This document shows, piece by piece, positions 13,893 through 17,053 of a stretch of DNA of 17,053 nt; within the stretch, counting starts at the first letter, position 1; each line of letters opens with the position of its first letter. The translations under genes and the position numbers were made by a program. Source of the DNA: JAAYBR01 sp033813475 (GTDB lineage: Bacteria; Hydrogenedentota; Hydrogenedentia; Hydrogenedentales; CAITNO01); assembly GCA_033813475.1 (NCBI GenBank), contig JAPXRP010000091.1:1-17053 (forward strand), in the 5' to 3' direction. The notes beneath the pieces were generated by a model, which did no database searches, had not been told where the DNA came from, and saw only the letters and a list, made by a program, of their open reading frames with translations.

Positions 13893-14250
13893 GGCCTGAC
13901 GAGCCGCAGGGCCGGACTCGGGATCCGGCGTGAGGCGATGGGCGAAACGGAGCGAAGACGCCCGGTTGTGGCGCGGCGGCGGCAGGCGGTGACCCGGTCC
14001 GGGCGTTGACCCACGGGCAAAGCCGGGGCGGCGACCCCGATCACGGGTGGAATGGACAGGCGGCGGTGTTCCGGAGCGCGCCAACGTTCCCACAGGGAAC
14101 ATAAAACGGGCCGGAGAGCCCGAAAAGAGGGCGCAGAACCCGCGGAACCCGCGCGCCGGTGGCATTGCGCGGAAGTGGCGTGGCGAAAAGGCCCGACAGT
14201 CGAACAAGGGCCCTCACCGGCCCAAGTGCCGACGCCCAGGAGAGGGCGAC
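13893..14250 (+). ncRNA. Candidate structured noncoding RNA
   Basis: About 360 bases between convergent genes with no protein-like frame but many short GC stems closed by purine-rich loops. Examples are CGGGG-CGGCGA-CCCCG (14016-14039 area), GTTCCC-ACA-GGGAAC (about 14086-14100), CGGGC-CGGAGA-GCCCG (about 14108-14123), and GGGC..GAAACGGAGCGAAGA..CGCCC near 13945. Single-stranded parts are A-rich (ATAAAAC, GAAAAGAG, CGAAAAGG), as in structured RNAs of GC-rich genomes. A good promoter precedes it. I tested the conserved marks of RNase P RNA, tmRNA, SRP RNA and common riboswitches by eye and found none, so the class is unknown. The 3' end is uncertain. Confidence 0.4.
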
Positions 14251-14291
14251 CGCCTTTCACAACGCCGCTTCCGCGTTCTTCTTGCCTCCGG

Positions 14292-15719
14292 TTAATGCTC
14301 CGGCAGCCCAAACCCGAAATACGCGTTCGCGTTGTTGTGGCAGATGTCCTTGATCAGCGCACCGTAGGTCTTGTAGCCCATGGGCAGCAGGCCGGCGGTG
14401 ATGTCCGAGCCGATCATGTTGCAAAGGATGCGCCGGAAGTACTCATGCCGCGTGTAGCTCAGGAAGCTCCGGCTGTCCGTGAGCATCCCCACAAAGCGGC
14501 TCAGCAGCCCCGTCTGCGACAGGATCTCCATCTGCCGGATCATGCCGTCCATCTGGTCGTTGAACCACCACCCGCTCCCGAACTGCATCTTGCCGGGCAC
14601 CGACCCGTCCTGGAAATTGCCGGTCATGGTGGCCAGCACCAGGTTGGCGGCCGGGTTGATGGTGTACAGCACCGTCCGCGTGAGCTGGCCGGTGCTTTCG
14701 AGGCGGTCGAGGTACTTCGCCAGGGGACGCGCGAAGGGGGTGTCGCCCACGGAGTCGTAACCCGCGTCCGCGCCGAGCAGCCCGGCCATCCGCGAGTTCA
14801 GGTTGCGGATGGGGCCGATGTGGAGCTGCTGCGCCCAGCCCTTGGCATGGTTCATGCGGCCCAGCTCCAGCAGGGTGGCCGACTTGTACTGGAGCGCCGC
14901 GTCCGCGTCCGGCGCTTTGCCGTCACGGGCGGCCCGGTAGGCCGCCTCCACCGTCGCCGCCGTGAAGTCCGCCGCGTAGGGCACCTCCAGCCCGTGGTCG
15001 GCGATGCGGCAGCCGCAGTCGTGGAAGAAGTTCTGGCGCCTGCGCAGGGCCTCCAGAAGGCTTTCCCAGGTCGGGCAGTCCATGCCCGCCGCCGCCTCCA
15101 GTCTCGCGAGCCAGGCGGTGAAGGCCGCCGGATCGTCCACGGCCAGGGCCCGGTCGGGCCGCCAGGTGGGCAGCACCCGGATGTCGAAATCCGGGTCCGC
15201 CGCGATCTTGCGGTGCGCCGCCAGGTCGTCCACCGGGTCGTCCGTGGTGCAGACCAGGGCCACCCGCATCTGGCGCATGATGCCGCGCGCGGAAAACTCC
15301 GGCCGCGCCAGCTTCTCGTTGCACTCCTCCCAGATGCTTTCGGCGGTGTCGGGGCCGAAGATGCGGTCCGCAATGCCGAAGGGGCGCTTCAGCTCCATGT
15401 GGGTCCAGTGATAGGCGGGATTGCGCACGCACTTGGGCACGGTCTCCGCCCACTTCATGTATTTCTCGAAATCCGGGGCGTCGCCCGTGCAATAACGCTC
15501 CGGGATGCCGTTGGCGCGCATGAGCCGCCACTTGTAGTGGTCCCCGGCCAGCCAAACCTCCGCCAGGTTGGCGAAGCGGTGGTCCTCGGCGATCAGCCCG
15601 GCGGGCAGGTGGCAATGGTAGTCAATGATGGGCAGTTCCCGGGCAAACTCATGGTACAACTGCCGGGCGGGCTCGTTCGTCAGCAGAAAGTCGTCCTTGA
15701 TATACAGGCTCTTGGGCAT
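14292..15719 (-). CDS. uxaC: Uronate (glucuronate) isomerase, 475 aa
   Basis: Converts D-glucuronate to D-fructuronate and D-galacturonate to D-tagaturonate, the first step of hexuronate breakdown in the cytoplasm. Length matches the family (about 470). Landmarks are the metal-binding IIDYHCHLPAGLI (His35, His37), then LAGDHYKWRLMRANGI, GPIRNLNSRM and YDSVGD, WFNDQMDGMIRQM, and near the C-terminus FVGMLTDSRSFLSYTRHEYF with RRILCNMIG. The start at 15719 has AAGGAGGA eight bases upstream; a frame extending to 15791 adds only a Pro-rich stretch without a ribosome site. No other uronate genes are near, so it appears to be a lone gene here. It converges on the candidate RNA gene. Confidence 0.95.
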   Translation of the reverse strand: MPKSLYIKDDFLLTNEPARQLYHEFARELPIIDYHCHLPAGLIAEDHRFANLAEVWLAGDHYKWRLMRANGIPERYCTGDAPDFEKYMKWAETVPKCVRNPAYHWTHMELKRPFGIADRIFGPDTAESIWEECNEKLARPEFSARGIMRQMRVALVCTTDDPVDDLAAHRKIAADPDFDIRVLPTWRPDRALAVDDPAAFTAWLARLEAAAGMDCPTWESLLEALRRRQNFFHDCGCRIADHGLEVPYAADFTAATVEAAYRAARDGKAPDADAALQYKSATLLELGRMNHAKGWAQQLHIGPIRNLNSRMAGLLGADAGYDSVGDTPFARPLAKYLDRLESTGQLTRTVLYTINPAANLVLATMTGNFQDGSVPGKMQFGSGWWFNDQMDGMIRQMEILSQTGLLSRFVGMLTDSRSFLSYTRHEYFRRILCNMIGSDITAGLLPMGYKTYGALIKDICHNNANAYFGFGLPEH

Positions 15720-15864
15720 GGCTCCGTCCTCCTTTTCCGGTTGGCCGCCGCGGGATTGCGGCGCAGCCCCGCCAGGGGGGGCCTCCGGCACACCTGCCGG
15801 AACCGTCCATTATAGAGACGGAGGGGGGAAAGGGCAAGGCGGGAACGCGGTGCGAGAGGGGCAA

Positions 15865-15927
15865 GTCAGACCGGTCGGACAGGTCTGACTTGTCCGACCG
15901 GTCCGACAAATCCGTCCGATCGGTCCG
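15865..15927. repeat. Period-9 tandem array (gtccgaNNN type)
   Basis: Seven nine-base units in register (gtcagaccg, gtcggacag, gtctgactt, gtccgaccg, gtccgacaa, atccgtccg, atcggtccg). They lie just after the stop codon of the 15934-16494 gene on the minus strand and upstream of uxaC. Neighbouring units are partly complementary, so it can also fold as a hairpin. Confidence 0.85.
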
Positions 15928-15933
15928 ACGGCC

Positions 15934-16494
15934 CTACCCCTCCTCGACGACCTCGATAAACAGGTCCAGGAACTCCTGCGGCTTCCGGCCGGGGCGGTCC
16001 TTCCTGTTGAAGGCCTCGACCATCGTGTCGTAGTCCTCGTGGTGCATGCGGTCGTTGAGGTAGAGGTCGTGGAGGGGTCCGGTGTCGTAGACACCGTCGC
16101 GGTGGCGGGGGCAGCCCACGTCCTTGTGGAGCGTGAAGCCGCGGAAGGCGCCGTCGCGGGTTTCCTGGAGCTTGAAGGGGTAGAGCCGGCAGAGGATGGG
16201 GCGCGCGTCGTAGATGCCGCAGAAGCCCGTCTTCCGGTCCAGGAAGTGGCATCCCCGCCTGGCCGTGCGGCGCAGGGCCATCATGTGCTTCTCCCCGCCC
16301 GCCTTCAGCCAGGTGGGGTCGTTCTTGGCGACGCCCGTGATCTCGTCCGGCGTGAGGAACTCCAGAAAGTCATGGGGGTCCTGCCCCGTGGTCAGGGCGA
16401 TGCGGAGCACGTCCCACGGCGTGGGCAGGCACACGACGTCGCGGCAGCAGTGGTCGCAGTGGTGGCATTTGAAATGAACGGTGTTCCGGCCCAT
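15934..16494 (-). CDS. YkgJ-family cysteine-cluster protein, 186 aa
   Basis: A small cytoplasmic protein with the CxxCxxCC cluster near the N-terminus (Cys10, Cys13, Cys16, Cys17) plus Cys22. A second cysteine group follows in RRGCHFLDRKTGFCGIYDARP and ILCRLYPFKL, and a further cysteine in DVGCPRH. This is the YkgJ/UPF0153 signature of proteins thought to bind zinc or an iron-sulfur cluster; the role is unsettled. The start at 16494 has AAGGAG upstream. The gene is on the same strand as uxaC, about 215 bases from it, with a repeat array in between, so shared transcription is possible but not shown. Confidence 0.88.
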   Translation of the reverse strand: MGRNTVHFKCHHCDHCCRDVVCLPTPWDVLRIALTTGQDPHDFLEFLTPDEITGVAKNDPTWLKAGGEKHMMALRRTARRGCHFLDRKTGFCGIYDARPILCRLYPFKLQETRDGAFRGFTLHKDVGCPRHRDGVYDTGPLHDLYLNDRMHHEDYDTMVEAFNRKDRPGRKPQEFLDLFIEVVEEG

Positions 16495-17021
16495 GACGCT
16501 CCTTCTCCGGTGTTGTCCGCGGGGGGAATGGTCGCATGTTATACCCCATGCGCGGGTCCGGAGTCACGCCGGACGCCAGGGCAATCGCACCAAAATGCCC
16601 CTTGGATTTGTACCTTTGTCTTTGTTGTCGCAACCGGACATCCGCATAGGACCCAGGCAGGCCGCCGCCCATTACCGCAGCCCCGGGTCCGCACAGCGCG
16701 CAGCGCCTTGGAGTGCGGTAGCTTGCTGCCGCCTTTCTTCGCGTGGGCTTGCCCGCGCGGGGGCACACGAAAAACGACTGGGACCGCGCGTTTCCCCAAG
16801 GCCGGCGCGGCACTCCCCGCCGCAATTTCGGCTGCCCCGTTGGGGCATGACGATTCTGCGCGGGCAACCCAGGACAGGCCTGGCCCTTCGGGCGGCGGCC
16901 TGGCCTGGGCTATATTCGGCAACGCTTTCAGCGTTGAAGAGGCCGGACAAAAGGCAATGAACGGACCCCAACCCGAAAGCGCCCACGGATTTTTGGTGCG
17001 ATTACCCTGCGCGGGAGGCCG
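16495..17021. other. Long intergenic region with REP-like hairpins
   Basis: No gene is supported; frames here are low-complexity readings of repeats. At 16715-16732 GCGGTAGC-TT-GCTGCCGC and at 16740-16759 CGCGTGGGC-TT-GCCCGCGCG form two adjacent hairpins, each with a TT loop. Smaller palindromes follow (for example AACGCTTTCAGCGTT near 16920-16934). This looks like a cluster of repeated intergenic palindromes. Confidence 0.6.
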
Positions 17022-17053
17022 AAAAAAAAGCGGCGCGGACCCGGGGGTCCGCG
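17022..17053 (-). terminator. Rho-independent terminator at right edge
   Basis: An eight-base perfect stem (17034-17041 with 17046-17053) has a four-base loop. Read on the minus strand it is followed, after CCGC, by eight T (17029-17022). It would end a minus-strand gene that lies to the right of the window. Confidence 0.75.

Noticed and set aside
13893..14250. RNase P RNA (suggested by CAGAACCC near 14135)
   Set aside because: The conserved GAGGAAAGTCCGGGC core and the matching P4 partner are absent.
14052..15815. 587-residue plus-strand frame opposite uronate isomerase
   Set aside because: Antisense shadow of uxaC; Arg/Val/His-rich with no domain.
16370..16986. Minus-strand frames of 104-165 residues right of the YkgJ gene
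   Set aside because: They read through the REP-like hairpins, are basic and low in complexity, and lack good starts.

Overview
The window suggests a GC-rich, Gram-negative-type bacterial chromosome. A hand count gives 46 of 60 G/C at 9001-9060 but only 28 of 60 at 3361-3420, so one stretch is clearly foreign in composition. No gene here fixes the phylum. Lipid-linked polysaccharide genes, an M24 peptidase-efp pair, uronate isomerase, a CxxCxxCC protein and many period-9 intergenic arrays (gtccacNNN / gtccgaNNN) would fit an environmental lineage such as Hydrogenedentota or the planctomycete/PVC relatives. That placement is inference, held with low confidence.

Left block (1-2430): a promoter and probable gene start that run out of the left edge, a 105-residue protein of a type often seen on plasmids and integrated elements, and a compact minus-strand cluster of three small genes (unknown protein, YkvA/DUF1232 membrane protein, unknown protein with a charged tail). 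This looks like accessory, island-type content lying beyond the 3' end of a tRNA gene.

Middle block (2428-5557): an intact tRNA-Leu(UAA) on the minus strand, then an AT-richer segment, then a second copy of only the 5' half of a tRNA-Leu in the same orientation. The copy stops exactly at the 3' edge of the anticodon loop. Between the two lies what looks like a small peptide-modification (RiPP) locus. It has a radical SAM/SPASM maturase with an N-terminal PqqD-like (RRE) domain, a 32-residue Cys-containing candidate precursor peptide with a lasso-type YxxP leader motif and a very strong ribosome-binding site, and a 116-residue helical partner. No exporter, protease or integrase is visible. This is the most interesting part of the window.

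Right block (5862-17053): ordinary high-GC chromosome. A plus-strand run with overlapping start/stop codons encodes a GT4 glycosyltransferase, a WecA/MraY-type lipid-carrier sugar-phosphate transferase and an O-antigen ligase/polymerase-like membrane protein. M24 aminopeptidase, elongation factor P and a SirB1-like protein follow. A strong promoter then leads into a structured noncoding stretch that may be an RNA gene. Uronate isomerase and a YkgJ-type cysteine-cluster protein are on the minus strand. Intergenic spaces hold inverted repeats, REP-like double hairpins and period-9 arrays. A minus-strand terminator sits at the right edge.
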